A DNA stretch of 56,622 bases from DATCJA01 sp963814955 (GCA_963814955.1 CAWFEX010000009.1:1-56622); one strand, 5' to 3'. Shown: positions 33,669 through 43,586, counted from the first letter of the stretch. Made by a program: numbers and translations. The notes: generated from the letters alone by a model not told the origin.

Positions 33669-34709
33669 ATGCGGTTCTTGCCCCTCGTCGTGTCCCTCGT
33701 GAAAGACGGTTCAGGTGACGCGGCAGAAAGACGAGTCGCCGCGTCGAATGGAAAGACTACGCGAACAGTCGTTATCTCAGTCGTGTCGTTGCTTGCGGCC
33801 ACTTCGGCAATGGTCGCGGCGTCACATCCTATTCAATCGTACAAATTTTCGAGTTTCGGATTTCCCGGGTCTGTTACCTCGGATGGGAGCGGCATCAACA
33901 ATAACGGCCAGGTTGTCGGTCATTGGGTCGACTCTGTAGGCATTGCGCACGGCTTTTTGCTCAGCGACGGCGAGTATCAATCCTTTGACGTCCCCGGTGC
34001 GCTAGGCACGTTTCCACAAGACATCAACGATGCCGGCATAGTGGTGGGCTCTTTCACTGTCCTGCGGGCCGGTGATCCAGTGTGTTGCGCATCGTACGGT
34101 TTCGTACGGACGCCTGACGGGCAGTACTCCACAATCGATTACCCGACGACAAATTCCGAAATCCCGCTAACGTGGCTATTCGGTATCAACAACATGGGGC
34201 AGATGGTCGGCGGATATAACGAGTTTGAGCTGGCCATACCGAATACCTCCTCACATGGCATCCACAGTTTTCTCCTTGAGGGGGAAGCGTTCACACCGAT
34301 CGATTTCCCAGTCCCGATCTCACGAGTGCATATTCCAGTAACCTACGCCCAAGGCATCAATGATGCCGGCATCATCGTCGGCGGATACAACGACGATACT
34401 GAATTCCAACAACGACACGGGTTCATATTCAGAAACGGCAACTACGAAACCCTGGACATGCCGGGGGCTGACTTTACCGAGCTCTTTGACATCAACAACA
34501 TCGGCGAGATTATCGGCGAGTCGCTGACGTGCGCATCTTTTGCGTTCTTATATAGTCCGAAGCGTGGCTTCTCGTGCATTCCTGACACGCCTAAGACTAA
34601 GCCGACAATCCGACCGTTCCTCGCCCTTGGTCTGAACGATGCCGGACAGTTGGTGGGCGAGACAACAGATGGCGACGGGTACTTCGCCACGCCGCCATCA
34701 GCAAAATGA
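33669..34709 (+). CDS. secreted HAF-repeat protein (346 aa)
   Basis: ATG 33669 lies six bases after GAGGAGG. A basic N-terminal leader precedes a hydrophobic segment (TVVISVVSLLAATSAMVAA). The rest is a beta-propeller-like array of about six HAF repeats, each with a GINNNGQVVG or INDAGIVVG core followed by HGFLL or YGFVR and a D-x-P-G turn. Such proteins are exported in Acidobacteria and Proteobacteria, with no known enzyme activity. The 3' end is overlapped by an antisense reading of the zinc-ribbon ORF, which may run on only because its own stop is lost. Confidence 0.8.
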   Translation: MRFLPLVVSLVKDGSGDAAERRVAASNGKTTRTVVISVVSLLAATSAMVAASHPIQSYKFSSFGFPGSVTSDGSGINNNGQVVGHWVDSVGIAHGFLLSDGEYQSFDVPGALGTFPQDINDAGIVVGSFTVLRAGDPVCCASYGFVRTPDGQYSTIDYPTTNSEIPLTWLFGINNMGQMVGGYNEFELAIPNTSSHGIHSFLLEGEAFTPIDFPVPISRVHIPVTYAQGINDAGIIVGGYNDDTEFQQRHGFIFRNGNYETLDMPGADFTELFDINNIGEIIGESLTCASFAFLYSPKRGFSCIPDTPKTKPTIRPFLALGLNDAGQLVGETTDGDGYFATPPSAK

Positions 34710-35037
34710 TGATATTCGATAGTCGGGCGTCTCCCTGTCCCGAAACGGGGTGCCCGCCCGCATCGTTTCGCAGGTTTATGGAGTTCACGAGCCTCGGCGT
34801 CGTGGTGCATGTGCTCCAGACGCCGTTCGGACCGGACCGTCGAGCGGCGCTCTTTCAACCCGATCCGTCGCTCCAGGTAATCCGCCGGACGGACCGGCCA
34901 CTCGGCGTGACAGAGGCGACACTGCCAGTACACAGTCGCCGCGCCTCGTCGGATCACCGCCTGCAGTCGGACGGAGCCCAGCTCGGAACATTCCGGGCAT
35001 CGGGGTGGAACGCCAAACCGGACGCCGGGATCGGCAT
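34442..35037 (-). CDS. zinc-ribbon miniprotein, boundaries uncertain
   Basis: The recognisable part, about 34850-35015, reads GVPPRCPECSELGSVRLQAV then VYWQCRLCHAEWPVRPADYL, the same ribbon as its upstream neighbour. The ATG at 35037 is out of frame by one base (MPIPASG), so an indel near the start is likely. The frame runs on to 34442, antisense to the HAF gene, which suggests a lost stop. Only the ribbon is supported. Confidence 0.45.
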
Positions 35038-35054
35038 GCAGGCAGCCTTGAGAT

Positions 35055-35258
35055 TTAAGTATCTGGATCTTCGCTACTGAGACGTAACCTAGGATTTTCC
35101 TGTCGATCTCGGACTGGCCATTTGGCGTTGCAGGCGATGCAGCGCCATACGAAAACGTCGCGATCGCCTTGGATTGTCTGTTGGACTGTGACGGTGCCCG
35201 GCCATCCGCACTCCGGACATTCAGGAGGTACGCGATGCGCCGGTGAGATCTTCTGCAT
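35055..35258 (-). CDS. zinc-ribbon miniprotein (67 aa)
   Basis: ATG at 35258. CPECGWPGTVTVQQTIQGD then WRCIACNAKWPVRDR gives the canonical family ribbon with WPV after the last Cys pair. It lies between two other ribbon genes on the same strand, which makes tandem duplication the simplest origin. The C-terminal 17 residues are hydrophilic. Confidence 0.7.
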   Translation of the reverse strand: MQKISPAHRVPPECPECGWPGTVTVQQTIQGDRDVFVWRCIACNAKWPVRDRQENPRLRLSSEDPDT

Positions 35259-35617
35259 TCGCACCCCCGGGGTAGACGGTCTTCGATAACAACGGGCGCG
35301 AGAGATCCCGGCTGGGTAGTGGCGCCGCGTGGCAGCACGGCGCTGGGAGGTCGGCGCCGGGCCGAAAGATCTCTCGCATCCGCAATAGAGCGAATTTGGT
35401 GCCGGAAGAATAGCCGCACAGTCCCAGCTTTGGCCGGCGAAGTCGCTACGGCCATATCCTTTGTTCTGCGCGGCGCCCGAATGCGGCATGGGCGGCATCG
35501 TCGTGCGACGCGTACCACTCATTACAGTCTTGTTCGCACAGCGAGACGTGAGCTGCACACGGAGTTGCCCGTGTAGTGAGTCGATGCACCGAGACCTTGA
35601 AGGGCGCGCCAGAAACG

Positions 35618-35809
35618 CTAGGTGTCGGCGGAAGCGACCCGGACTTTCTCTTGGATATCTGGCGGTAGCCACTCCAGCGCCGCAGCCCACGTATGGCGGC
35701 AACTGGCGCACACCACGGTAATAACCGTCAGGCTTTTCACCATCAGCATGCAGCCCTCGTGGTGACATTTCGGGCAACGAATCGGCAGCGGATGGTTGGT
35801 ACTGGGCAC
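35618..35809 (-). CDS. zinc-ribbon miniprotein (63 aa)
   Basis: CPKCHHEGCMLMVKSLTVIT followed by CASCRHTWAAALEWLPPDIQ. Same spacing as the other ribbons but with a Trp-rich helical tail in place of WPV. First of three minus-strand ribbon genes in about 1 kb. Confidence 0.68.
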   Translation of the reverse strand: MPSTNHPLPIRCPKCHHEGCMLMVKSLTVITVVCASCRHTWAAALEWLPPDIQEKVRVASADT

Positions 35810-36228
35810 AGCGGGGAGCGCAATCCTACACGTCCCATGCCACCGTCACTAGGCGACTATGGATTCTCAAAGCCGTCACTTACCGAAATGCGTTCCGAGG
35901 CTCACTGCGCTGAGTCGTGGTGAAACATCGCCCGCGGCGGCTACCGCATCATCATGGATCTCAGCGCGCATCCGGGCGCGTTGATGACGGTCGCCTGATG
36001 CAACGACAAGGACTTAACAGGCAAAACACCGGAATACGGGCGATCGGGAACACGAAATTGCAACCGCGTGCGCAACGAAAGTGTTGGTTGTTGACGTAAT
36101 ACGACGGCCGTGTGAGGTGATGTGTTACGCGCCGACCGGGTGGGGTCCCCTTTTCGTCATAGCGCGCCGGACGACCCTTCTCGATTTGGCGGCTGTCTCG
36201 GCCACCAATGGCTCGCGACCAGCGCGTA
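35810..36228. other. intergenic with one repeat module
   Basis: No gene supported; holds a dispersed-repeat module near its right end. Confidence 0.35.
36128..36212 (+). repeat. dispersed repeat, 5' module
   Basis: CGCCGACCGGGTGGGGTCCC then CATAGCGCGCCGGACGACCC and GATTTGGCGGCTGTCTCGGC. Confidence 0.55.
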
Positions 36229-36435
36229 TTAGCGCCAGCCAATCAGCGGCAACACGACAAACCAAACGATCCCTGCGGCGCACGCCAGCGCCAGCGCGAG
36301 CCGGGCAAGGACCATCATCTGGTAGCGCACACGCGCCCACCACGCCGCAACGCCTGTATCTCGTTTTGACGGCAATAACAGGGCGATGAGTGATAGCCCT
36401 AGAACGATCAGGAGAGGGACGAGAAGGACTCGCAC
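36229..36435 (-). CDS. small membrane protein, two helices (68 aa)
   Basis: Helix 1 MRVLLVPLLIVLGLSLIALLL, a short basic loop (PSKRDTG...RVRYQ) and helix 2 ARLALALACAAGIVWFVVLP. The ATG start lies directly before helix 1. No family assigned; the composition is that of a genuine two-pass inner-membrane protein. Confidence 0.62.
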   Translation of the reverse strand: MRVLLVPLLIVLGLSLIALLLPSKRDTGVAAWWARVRYQMMVLARLALALACAAGIVWFVVLPLIGWR

Positions 36436-36762
36436 TGGACGGCGGAGTCTATATCAGGCGAGCCTCTTCGTATCGCGACGGCACGTATGAAACGCCACAC
36501 CCGGCTGGAACTTCAGAGAGGGATATCGCGTCGCGACCTATACGGTCGACATTTTGGCGAGTCTCGAGTCGGCGTACCCCTGGTGACACAGCTTGTTCGC
36601 GGCGACGCTGCTCGCGCCGCGGACAGGGGCGAGGAGAACCGAGAGGTTTACTCAGGCGCTCCACACATGAAGACCCTCGCCGAAGGCGGCAAGCTGCCGC
36701 CGCTGACCCCCGCCCGCAGGGGGGACAACGGCGGGCAGCACCGCTCCGCGCGAGGGCGGAGG
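36436..36762. other. intergenic, no supported gene
   Basis: Contains a GC-rich imperfect inverted repeat (about 36691-36740) downstream of the VOC gene that could help termination, but there is no T-tract. Confidence 0.35.
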
Positions 36763-37605
36763 TTATTGCGTCGCCCGAACCTCGGGCCCCAACGGCAGCC
36801 GCTGGACAATTTCGATACGGGTCCCCCAGGGATCCGTGATGTACGTAATCGTGTTGCCGGTGGCGCCCTTGCCAACAGGCTGGTCGAGCTTGATGCCCTC
36901 GGCCTCAAGTCTCTTCACGAAGGCTGCGTGGTCGTTCGTGTCGAATCCGAAGTGATCGAGCACGCGGCCGCGCGTCGGCGCCTGCTTCGTATCGGCCGCA
37001 TTGAACCGGAGCTGGACTCCCGGAAGGTTGACGACCGGCGCGTTGTTACGAGTGGCTGTTTGCCCGCCGAACGTCTTCGCATACCAGGCAACTGCTTTCG
37101 GAATCTCGGCTGCCGGCACCGCGAGGTGAATATGTTCGTTGCGAATCGGCACCGTCTGCGTCTTGTCTTCCAGAATCTCCATGCGTACGCCGTCCGGCGT
37201 CTCGACATAAGCCTGGTCCAGCCGGTTGCCGCCCGTCGGGAGTGCGCCGCCAGGGAGCACGGTCACACCCGCCGCCTTCCACTGCGCGACGCGCTGCTGG
37301 ACGTTGTCGACGATGAAGCCGACGTGGTTCACCACCGATCCAACGGTGCCGCCCTCGCCCTTCTCGTTCCCGAGGATCAGATTGATATAGAGACCCGGGA
37401 ACATGATCAGCGGCTGGCCGCCGGGCATGTACAGCTTGCCGCCCATGGCAACAAAGAGTTTCTTGTTCGCCTCCACATCTTTGGAGGCGATGTGCCAGTG
37501 GCCCATCGTCACACCGGCCTGGTTGACTGGGGCCGGCTGTGCAGCCGCGGAGGCTGCGGTCAGTGTCGAAGCCACCAATAAGGCGACGAACAGATTCGTC
37601 TTCAT
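36763..37605 (-). CDS. exported VOC-superfamily protein (280 aa)
   Basis: Signal peptide NLFVALLVASTLTAASAAAQ, then two beta-alpha-beta-beta-beta VOC (glyoxalase/bleomycin-resistance) modules: GHWHIASKDVEANKKLFVAM with NHVGFIVDNV, and HIHLAVPAAEIPKAVAWYAK with LDHFGFDTNDHAAF. His and Glu residues at module starts and ends (HWH, MEIL, IEIV) can serve as metal ligands. Secretion is unusual for glyoxalases and is typical of acidobacterial VOC paralogs of unknown substrate. Good ribosome site (GAGGAGGC) before the ATG. Confidence 0.88.
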   Translation of the reverse strand: MKTNLFVALLVASTLTAASAAAQPAPVNQAGVTMGHWHIASKDVEANKKLFVAMGGKLYMPGGQPLIMFPGLYINLILGNEKGEGGTVGSVVNHVGFIVDNVQQRVAQWKAAGVTVLPGGALPTGGNRLDQAYVETPDGVRMEILEDKTQTVPIRNEHIHLAVPAAEIPKAVAWYAKTFGGQTATRNNAPVVNLPGVQLRFNAADTKQAPTRGRVLDHFGFDTNDHAAFVKRLEAEGIKLDQPVGKGATGNTITYITDPWGTRIEIVQRLPLGPEVRATQ

Positions 37606-37703
37606 GGATGCCTCCTCTTGAATCGGCCAGCGGCAGCGTCAGCCGACGGGATTTTCATGGGCGGATTATAACGGCGACTGCACGAGACAAGTAAGCTGAA
37701 TGC

Positions 37704-37943
37704 ATGTCTGAAGAAGACGGCCCGAAATCAGCGATCGAGCTGGCGATGGAGCGACTCCGGAAGGAGGATGCAGAAGCCGAGGTCACGACGCGCAAACTGA
37801 CCGACGAGGAGAAGGCAGCCATCGCGGAGGTGCGCAGCCTCTACGACTCGAGGATCGCCGAACAAGAGATCCTGCATAGGCTACTGACGAGATCAACAGC
37901 TATCGCTGCGGCATTTGGACACCAGGACGGCACCCCCCGGTGA
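37704..37943 (+). CDS. small coiled-coil protein (79 aa)
   Basis: KSAIELAMERLRKEDAEAEV then LTDEEKAAIAEVRSLYDSRI and AEQEILH form a charged helical protein of a family seen in Acidobacteria and Planctomycetes with no assigned role. Homologs I recall are longer and end in a second charged helix; here the end LTRSTAIAAAFGHQDG looks unrelated, so the C-terminus may be truncated or frameshifted. Confidence 0.65.
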   Translation: MSEEDGPKSAIELAMERLRKEDAEAEVTTRKLTDEEKAAIAEVRSLYDSRIAEQEILHRLLTRSTAIAAAFGHQDGTPR

Positions 37944-37968
37944 CGTTGCCCACGACCACTGCAACGGC

Positions 37969-39181
37969 CTAGTAAGCCCCGAACGGCGGCCGGCGTCGAC
38001 CGAGCACCTGCCGCCCGATTGAAGCGACATACGACGCGAACGGCCAGGGATCGCGAACGCTGAACATCGCCAGAGAGCGGACGTCGCGAAGCGACATCAG
38101 CCACTCCCCCACGGAAAGCCGGCCTGCCCGGCGCCCGGCCAGCAGTGCCTGGACATCCCACCCCAGGTGCAGCCATTTCACGCCAACCCGGTAGTCCTCG
38201 ACCGGCGCGATGGGGGCACCGATCGCGTCCTCGTAGGCGATGAAGGGAAAATCCACGCCGCAGTCGATGGGAAGCTGATTTCCCGCAACGCTGCGCGGAT
38301 TGATCTCGATGAGCTTGTACCTGGCCGTCCCGACGATCCAGTTTGTACTCGATGGCGACGAGTCCCTCGTAGTTCAGTCCGCGCAGGATGTACTCGGAGA
38401 GCTCCGCCACGCGCCGGTTGCGGGTCGAGATCTGGAGCGATCCGTTGCCGCACAACGGCGGGTACTGACGCAACTTCTGCTTCGTGAGCGCCGCAAGAGG
38501 CCGACCGGCCGCGCCATAGTAGCCGAGATATCCGTGGAAGGCGCGATCGTCTCCGGGGATGAACTCCTGCAGCAGGAGGGATTCGCCTGTGGCCGACATC
38601 CGGCGATACGCACGCTGGAGCTCGTCGGCGCCGCGTGCGATCTCGAGCTTGACGCCCGTGCGCTGCCGCCACCACCGATGTGAGAAGCAGGGCTTCAGCA
38701 CGCAGGGAAATCCCACGCTGTCCTGCGCGAGCCTGGCGACATCGACCTCGCCGTCGACGAACGCAGTCCTCGGCAGCAAGACACCGCGCTCGATCAGGAA
38801 CTGGTACTGCCGGCGCTTGTTGCAGAGCATTTCCGCGACGCCGGCCGGCGGGATGCGGAAGCGGAAACGCTGGCGCAGCTCGTCGCGGTACTGCGAAACG
38901 AAAAGCACGTGCTCGTCGCCGGTCGGGATGAGCACGGGCGGGCATGAGGCCTGCCGGGCGATGTCGCCGAGTTGCGACAGCCACGACTCAGGCGCGGCGC
39001 AGATATCCGGCATGGGCAGCGACGTCCCGAAGCGGCTCGTCATGGCCGGCTTGCCGCCGGGAGTATCCATCATGAGCACCGGAGTGCCGCGCCGGCCCAG
39101 ACTCCGCACGAACGACAGGCCGTTCGTCGTGATGCCCAGCACGATGGCGGTGGGCGCGATTCCGCGCGGGCTCTCCCTCAT
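37969..39181 (-). CDS. ATP-grasp carboxylate ligase, one frameshift (about 404 aa)
   Basis: ATG 39181. N-terminal Rossmann-like domain (TAIVLGITTNGLSFVRSLGR), an ATP-grasp fold with FPCVLKPCFSHRWW and LLLQEFIPGDDRAFHGY, and Mg-binding EINPRSVAGNQLP. The reading shifts once at about 38330 (GGCCAGGTACAAG): one surplus C separates the N-terminal ORF from the C-terminal ORF that holds EINPR. The fold resembles D-aspartate ligase and carbamoyl-phosphate-synthase-like ligases that join a carboxylate to an amine, often on cell-surface precursors. Substrate unknown. Confidence 0.8.
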
Positions 39182-39490
39182 TCCACTCGCGCCTCCCTCG
39201 GCGCGCGGGTCGATCGAAAGCCCGTATGGTCGGCGTGAAGACCTGCACACCGCGATGCCGCGCACGTCGTATCACGTGGCATGTGCTACTCGGCGACCGG
39301 CCTAGCGCGCGCATCGCACGCGGGCCCCCGGGCGCTTCCCTGCCGGCCAAGCCGTGGACGCAAAGAGCACGCGTCCACAGAGTCCTTCGAAACCAGCGAA
39401 CAGTTTCCCACGAGCATTCACAAGGCCTGCGTGTGCTGCAGAAATGTCGTTAATGTCCGCCTTCTTGTAGACACTGCCAGCCGACCGCTG
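39182..39490. other. intergenic, no supported gene
   Basis: Only frame-shadow ORFs; no repeat module recognised. Confidence 0.35.
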
Positions 39491-40903
39491 TCAGAACTGA
39501 AGAATCATCACGGGTTTCCCCGCGACCGTTAGAACACCGACGCGAGGGATCAGCCATCCGGGGTGCGACGCCACAATGACCGACACGACGCCGCTGCCGC
39601 TGTGGCTGTCGCCCGCGACGCTGATCCACTCGCTGCCGCTCGTTACGGTCCACGAGCAACCAGCTGTAGTGGAGACGCTGACCGTCAGCGTCGCCCCGGC
39701 ACGGCCCACGGGCGCAACGGGCGCGACGTCATACTGACACTCGGCGGCGTTTCCGCCGCCATCCGCGATGCGGCTGACGGTGCCGTTCAGATCCACAACG
39801 TAGATCTCGCCGACATCGTCTTCGCCGAACGACGAGATGCCGAATGTGGTGTCGAGAAGCAGGCGCTGCTCGTCGCCAGACCAGGTGAAGATCTCGCCGG
39901 TGCAGTAATCACCGTAAACGTAGGTGCCAGTCGGCAGGGATCCAATCGTGCCGCGGTAGACGTATCCGCCCGTGATCGAGCAGCGTCCGCCTGCGTGTGG
40001 GTAGTCGAAGGTTGGAAACAGGTAGTTGGCCGGCGTGCAGAGCGCGCGATCGGTGTTCGTACAGGCCGTGCCTTCGTAGATACGCCAGCCATAGTTCCCG
40101 CCGTTGACGATGGGCGTGTTCACTTCTTCGCGCGCGCCCTGGCCGACGTCGGCGACCCACAACTGCGCCGTCGCACGATCGAAGGAAAAGCGCCACGGAT
40201 TCCGCATCCCGTAGGCAAAAACTTCGTCGCGGCCGGCGATGCCGCCGAAAAACGGGTTGGAGATCGGGATACCGTACTCTAGCCCACTGACACGCACATC
40301 CACATCGAGCCGCAGAATCTTGCCCAGCAGGACTTCCTTGTTCTGCGCGTTGTTCGGCGGATCGTTGCCCGAACCGCCGTCGCCGACGCCGATGTACAGA
40401 TAGCCGTCGGATCCGAACGCGAGCATACCGCCGTTATGGTTCGTGTTGGTCGGATGCGGGATGGTCAACAGGATGCGCTCGGCTGCGTCGGCCGCGTCGC
40501 GATCGCCTGCAGACGCCTGGTACTCGGCCACGACGATCGCGCCGTCGCCGGCCCGCGTGTAGTAGACGAAGAAGCGCCGATTGCTCGAATAGAACGGGTG
40601 GAACGCCAGTCCGAGCAGCCCTTGTTCACCGCCGGCTCGGATCTTCGACCGGATGTCGAGAAACGTCCCCATGCCGCTGCCGCCGATCGGCATGACGCGG
40701 ATCACGCCGGCCTGCTCGACGACGAAGAGGCGTCGGGTTCCGTCGTGCGCGCCAGCGACGAAGACCGGGCTGGCGAGACCACTCGCGACCGGGACGAGAT
40801 GCACCTGCGCCGCCGCTGGCGCGTGAAACGCCAACACGGCGGCGAAGCCCAGGCTCGCGATTCGGCGGTTGCCCGCCCGCCCACTCGCGAGTGCATTTTT
40901 CAC
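39491..40903 (-). CDS. secreted PQQ-dependent sugar dehydrogenase-like protein with C-terminal BACON-like domain (470 aa)
   Basis: GTG start at 40903 behind CCCAGGAGGGGAG. Signal peptide ends APAAAQ. Six-bladed GSDH/HHIP-like propeller with EQGLLGLAFHPFYSSNRRFF, TNTNHNGGMLAFGSDGYLYI, GVGDGGSGNDP, GMRNPWRFSFDR and ADVGQGAREEVN, the motifs that hold PQQ and Ca in soluble glucose/aldose dehydrogenases. The last about 80 residues (GCSWTVTSGSEWISVAGDSH, SGSGVVSVIVASHPG) match BACON-type beta domains thought to bind glycans or mucin. Oxidises sugars in the periplasm or outside; acceptor unknown. Confidence 0.88.
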   Translation of the reverse strand: MKNALASGRAGNRRIASLGFAAVLAFHAPAAAQVHLVPVASGLASPVFVAGAHDGTRRLFVVEQAGVIRVMPIGGSGMGTFLDIRSKIRAGGEQGLLGLAFHPFYSSNRRFFVYYTRAGDGAIVVAEYQASAGDRDAADAAERILLTIPHPTNTNHNGGMLAFGSDGYLYIGVGDGGSGNDPPNNAQNKEVLLGKILRLDVDVRVSGLEYGIPISNPFFGGIAGRDEVFAYGMRNPWRFSFDRATAQLWVADVGQGAREEVNTPIVNGGNYGWRIYEGTACTNTDRALCTPANYLFPTFDYPHAGGRCSITGGYVYRGTIGSLPTGTYVYGDYCTGEIFTWSGDEQRLLLDTTFGISSFGEDDVGEIYVVDLNGTVSRIADGGGNAAECQYDVAPVAPVGRAGATLTVSVSTTAGCSWTVTSGSEWISVAGDSHSGSGVVSVIVASHPGWLIPRVGVLTVAGKPVMILQF

Positions 40904-41127
40904 GTCTCCCCTCCTGGGCCACGACACGAGATCGCCGGCCGATGGCGTGCGCGAGAGCCGTGCACGGCGCCGAGCTCTAACGTCCAATGGCACGTTCGAT
41001 TGTTGCTATCCCGCCGACATTAACCGCGCCTCGCTTGCTCGCTTCGCCCGTGGCGCTCGCGCGGTGCGTACATTCGCTCTATGCTTGGTCCACAAATCGA
41101 TTGGTCTGCACGTGCAGACGATGTGGA

Positions 41128-41469
41128 TTACGCCCAGCCGCTCAACTGCGATCGCCGATTCAGCTTCCAGAACCACACCACAGTCGCGATGTTGATCAGG
41201 CTCCAGAGCAGTTTGCTGCCAAGTTCGATCGGCGCAAGCGGGTTGTAGAGTACAACCAGTCCCACGAGCACCCACTTCTCCGTATCGTGTACGCCGCTTG
41301 GTCTGGTGAGGAAATAGAGGCTCACGCCGCAGAGGAACAGCCGCAGCAGCATGTAGTAGCCGTAAGGGAGCGGCAGCAGCCCTATCGCGACGGCAACGGC
41401 CGCAATCGTAACGACGCTCGGTGGGCGGCGGTTCTCGCGAATCAAGCGGCGCAAAGCACTGACTGGCAT
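41128..41469 (-). CDS. small membrane protein, DUF6804-like (113 aa)
   Basis: Three to four hydrophobic helices (VVTIAAVAVAIGLLPLPYGY, YMLLRLFLCGVSLYFLTR, WVLVGLVVLYNPLAPIELGS, LLWSLINIATVVWFWKLN). The YNPLxPIxLG plus W-x-x-IN pattern is found in a family of small inner-membrane proteins of unknown role. ATG at 41469 chosen over 41481 because it gives the tighter leader. Confidence 0.72.
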   Translation of the reverse strand: MPVSALRRLIRENRRPPSVVTIAAVAVAIGLLPLPYGYYMLLRLFLCGVSLYFLTRPSGVHDTEKWVLVGLVVLYNPLAPIELGSKLLWSLINIATVVWFWKLNRRSQLSGWA

Positions 41470-41586
41470 GCTCGCCCACAACGTACTACAGAGCAGCTGC
41501 AGCGGATCGACCGGAAGGGAAACGGACTGTTGTTCTTGCTCAAATCGAAAACAGATATCCGGCTGCGGTTCCGGCGGGACAGGACC

Positions 41587-41934
41587 TTAAGACCCGTCTC
41601 GCTGTGACCACGTCGGCCCGGCACGATCGGGCACATCGAGTGCTGCGAAGATTCCCAAAGGTTCAACGGATTCGACAAGCGCGGTGCGACGTCCTTCAAG
41701 AGACGCGATCGCATCGGAGCGATACGCTCGGTGCCGCTCATATACGACCATCTCGCTCCAGTATTCGATCACGATGTACCGGGCGGAACGGTTCTGGTCA
41801 CGAAGGAAGGAACTGCCGAGATAGGACCGGGTGTGTCGATTCATCGCGGTCCATTCTCCATCGGCGCCATACAACTGCTCGAATTCGGCTTCCCGTCCTT
41901 TCTTGACGTCGAATTGCCACATGATCGCGATCAT
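41587..41934 (-). CDS. antibiotic-biosynthesis-monooxygenase-like protein (115 aa)
   Basis: ATG 41934. IMWQFDVKKGREAEFEQLYG followed by YLGSSFLRDQNRSARYIVIE and YWSEMVVYERHRAYRS is the dimeric alpha-beta barrel (ABM) pattern. Members act on small aromatic compounds or heme, or only protect against them. Stand-alone gene. Confidence 0.78.
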   Translation of the reverse strand: MIAIMWQFDVKKGREAEFEQLYGADGEWTAMNRHTRSYLGSSFLRDQNRSARYIVIEYWSEMVVYERHRAYRSDAIASLEGRRTALVESVEPLGIFAALDVPDRAGPTWSQRDGS

Positions 41935-42218
41935 GACATTCCTTGTGCGCGGCAACTTGACGGTTCAAGCCACAGTGCTCACTGCCTGCGCGTGGAGATC
42001 TTAAGCGCGCATTCGCTTGCTCGCTTCGTTCGCGAGGCGGTTGCGAGCCGATCGCTCATGATAGGCCTACAATGCCGACCAGCTTTCCACGTGTGATACG
42101 TGACGTAGGCCGAGTCGACCTGATTCGAGCAACGTTGATCGACCAGCGAAGTCTAAACGACTATCTCGTTGGAATCTCCAAGTAGTGTTCTGGAAATTGT
42201 TCTCTATGAAGCTCGTTG

Positions 42219-43586
42219 TCAGGGCGAGATGTTCTGATTCAGGTGGAATACGTTGTCGGGATCGTAGCGTCGCTTTAGCTCCCTGAGCCGCGTCCAGTTC
42301 GGACCAAACGCGGCGGCCAGAGTATCGCGGGCGCCGACCTCCTCGGCATTTAAGTAGTTGGCGTACCGGCCCGACGCGAAGTGTTTCGACATGGCGGTGT
42401 AGGTGTCGCGCGCCCACGCAATATTCGGGGCCGTCTCGGAGGGGCTCGCCCACTCTCCAACCACCAGCATGTTGTAGCCGACCGCCCGGTGCGGAAACGC
42501 CGTTGCGGTCTGAGCAACACGCGTCGCTGCACCATGGAAGTGCTCCAGGAGCACCGCGCCCATCGGGGACGGACAGTCGGCAAACCGCGCGATCATCGTG
42601 TCGATGGCCTCGTCTGACAGTGCGGCGAGGAAGTTCGACTTCCAGTAGTTCAACGCGCCCCTTGGAAACCCCGCGTCAAAGAGCGTATTGACGATGGTGT
42701 AGGGCATCGGGCCGATGACGTCCATTACCGGCGATCCGAAGCGTTTGACCGGATCCACTGCTCGGTTCGCCGCCTCGGATGGGCCGATGTGACACACGAT
42801 GATCGCCACCAGCTTCGTGCCCGAACCGTCGGGAGCATGCAGCAGGCCTCCAAACGCCACTAGTTCATCGGGCAGCGACTCCGTGAAGTCCCGGTAGAAA
42901 CGCAACACGTCACGGGCCGCCGCGAAGGGATGGGCCACCAGCCCCGCCGTCACGACAGGACCAATCGAGTGCACGTCGTACTCGAACCACGTCGCGACAC
43001 CGAAGTTACCGCCGCCGCCGCGCAAAGCCCAAAATAAATCCGGACTCTCCTCGGCGCTGGCGTGCACGATCTCTCCTTGGGCGTTGACCAGCTCCACCGC
43101 ACGCAGGTTGTCGACCGCCAGCCCGAGCGTGCCCAACAGCCATCCGAGGCCGCCACCGAGAGTCAGCCCGGCAATGCCAGTGCTCGACACCACGCCGCCG
43201 GTGCTGGCCAGCCCGTGAAGCTGGGTTTCGCGGTTGTAGTCGCCCCATGTCGCCCCGCCCTGCGCACGTGCTCGCCGTCCGCGCGGATCCACATGCACGC
43301 CCCGCATCATCGACAAATCGATCACCAGCCCGCCATCGCACACGGCGTTACCGGCGACGTTGTGGCCGCCGCCGCGGACGGCGATCTCCAGTCCGTGCTC
43401 GCGGGCGGTGCGCACGGCGGCTTGGACGTCTGCGGTGCCGCGGCACCGTGCGATCAATGCTGGCCGACGATCGATAAGTCCGTTGTGCACCCGCCGCGCC
43501 GCGTCATAGCTCACGTCTGCCGCGGTGATCACCTCGCCCGCCATCAGCGCCTGCAGCGCACTCACCACCGCCGTGACGTCCGCCAT
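42219..43586 (-). CDS. FAD-binding oxidoreductase, berberine-bridge type (455 aa)
   Basis: PCMH-type FAD domain: IAVRGGGHNVAGNAVCDGGL with His75 as the expected covalent FAD attachment, then GATWGDYNRE, GIAGLTLGGGLGWLLGTLGL and LFWALRGGGGNFGV. The C-terminal BBE segment RRYDPDNVFHLNQNI is complete. No Cys occupies the second attachment position, so attachment is single. The enzyme oxidises sugars, alcohols or aromatic metabolites; substrate unknown. Start as ATG (MADVTAVVSAL). Confidence 0.9.
   Translation of the reverse strand: MADVTAVVSALQALMAGEVITAADVSYDAARRVHNGLIDRRPALIARCRGTADVQAAVRTAREHGLEIAVRGGGHNVAGNAVCDGGLVIDLSMMRGVHVDPRGRRARAQGGATWGDYNRETQLHGLASTGGVVSSTGIAGLTLGGGLGWLLGTLGLAVDNLRAVELVNAQGEIVHASAEESPDLFWALRGGGGNFGVATWFEYDVHSIGPVVTAGLVAHPFAAARDVLRFYRDFTESLPDELVAFGGLLHAPDGSGTKLVAIIVCHIGPSEAANRAVDPVKRFGSPVMDVIGPMPYTIVNTLFDAGFPRGALNYWKSNFLAALSDEAIDTMIARFADCPSPMGAVLLEHFHGAATRVAQTATAFPHRAVGYNMLVVGEWASPSETAPNIAWARDTYTAMSKHFASGRYANYLNAEEVGARDTLAAAFGPNWTRLRELKRRYDPDNVFHLNQNISP

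Noticed and set aside
36691..36740. Terminator after the VOC gene
   Set aside because: A GC-rich imperfect inverted repeat exists, but there is no T-tract and pairing is interrupted.
36487..37581. 364-aa plus-strand ORF over the VOC gene
   Set aside because: Antisense shadow; the minus strand has a signal peptide and two VOC modules.
42070..42183. 37-codon frame MPTSFPRVIRDVGRVDLIRA
   Set aside because: Plausible composition, but no ribosome site, no relative in the window and too short to support.
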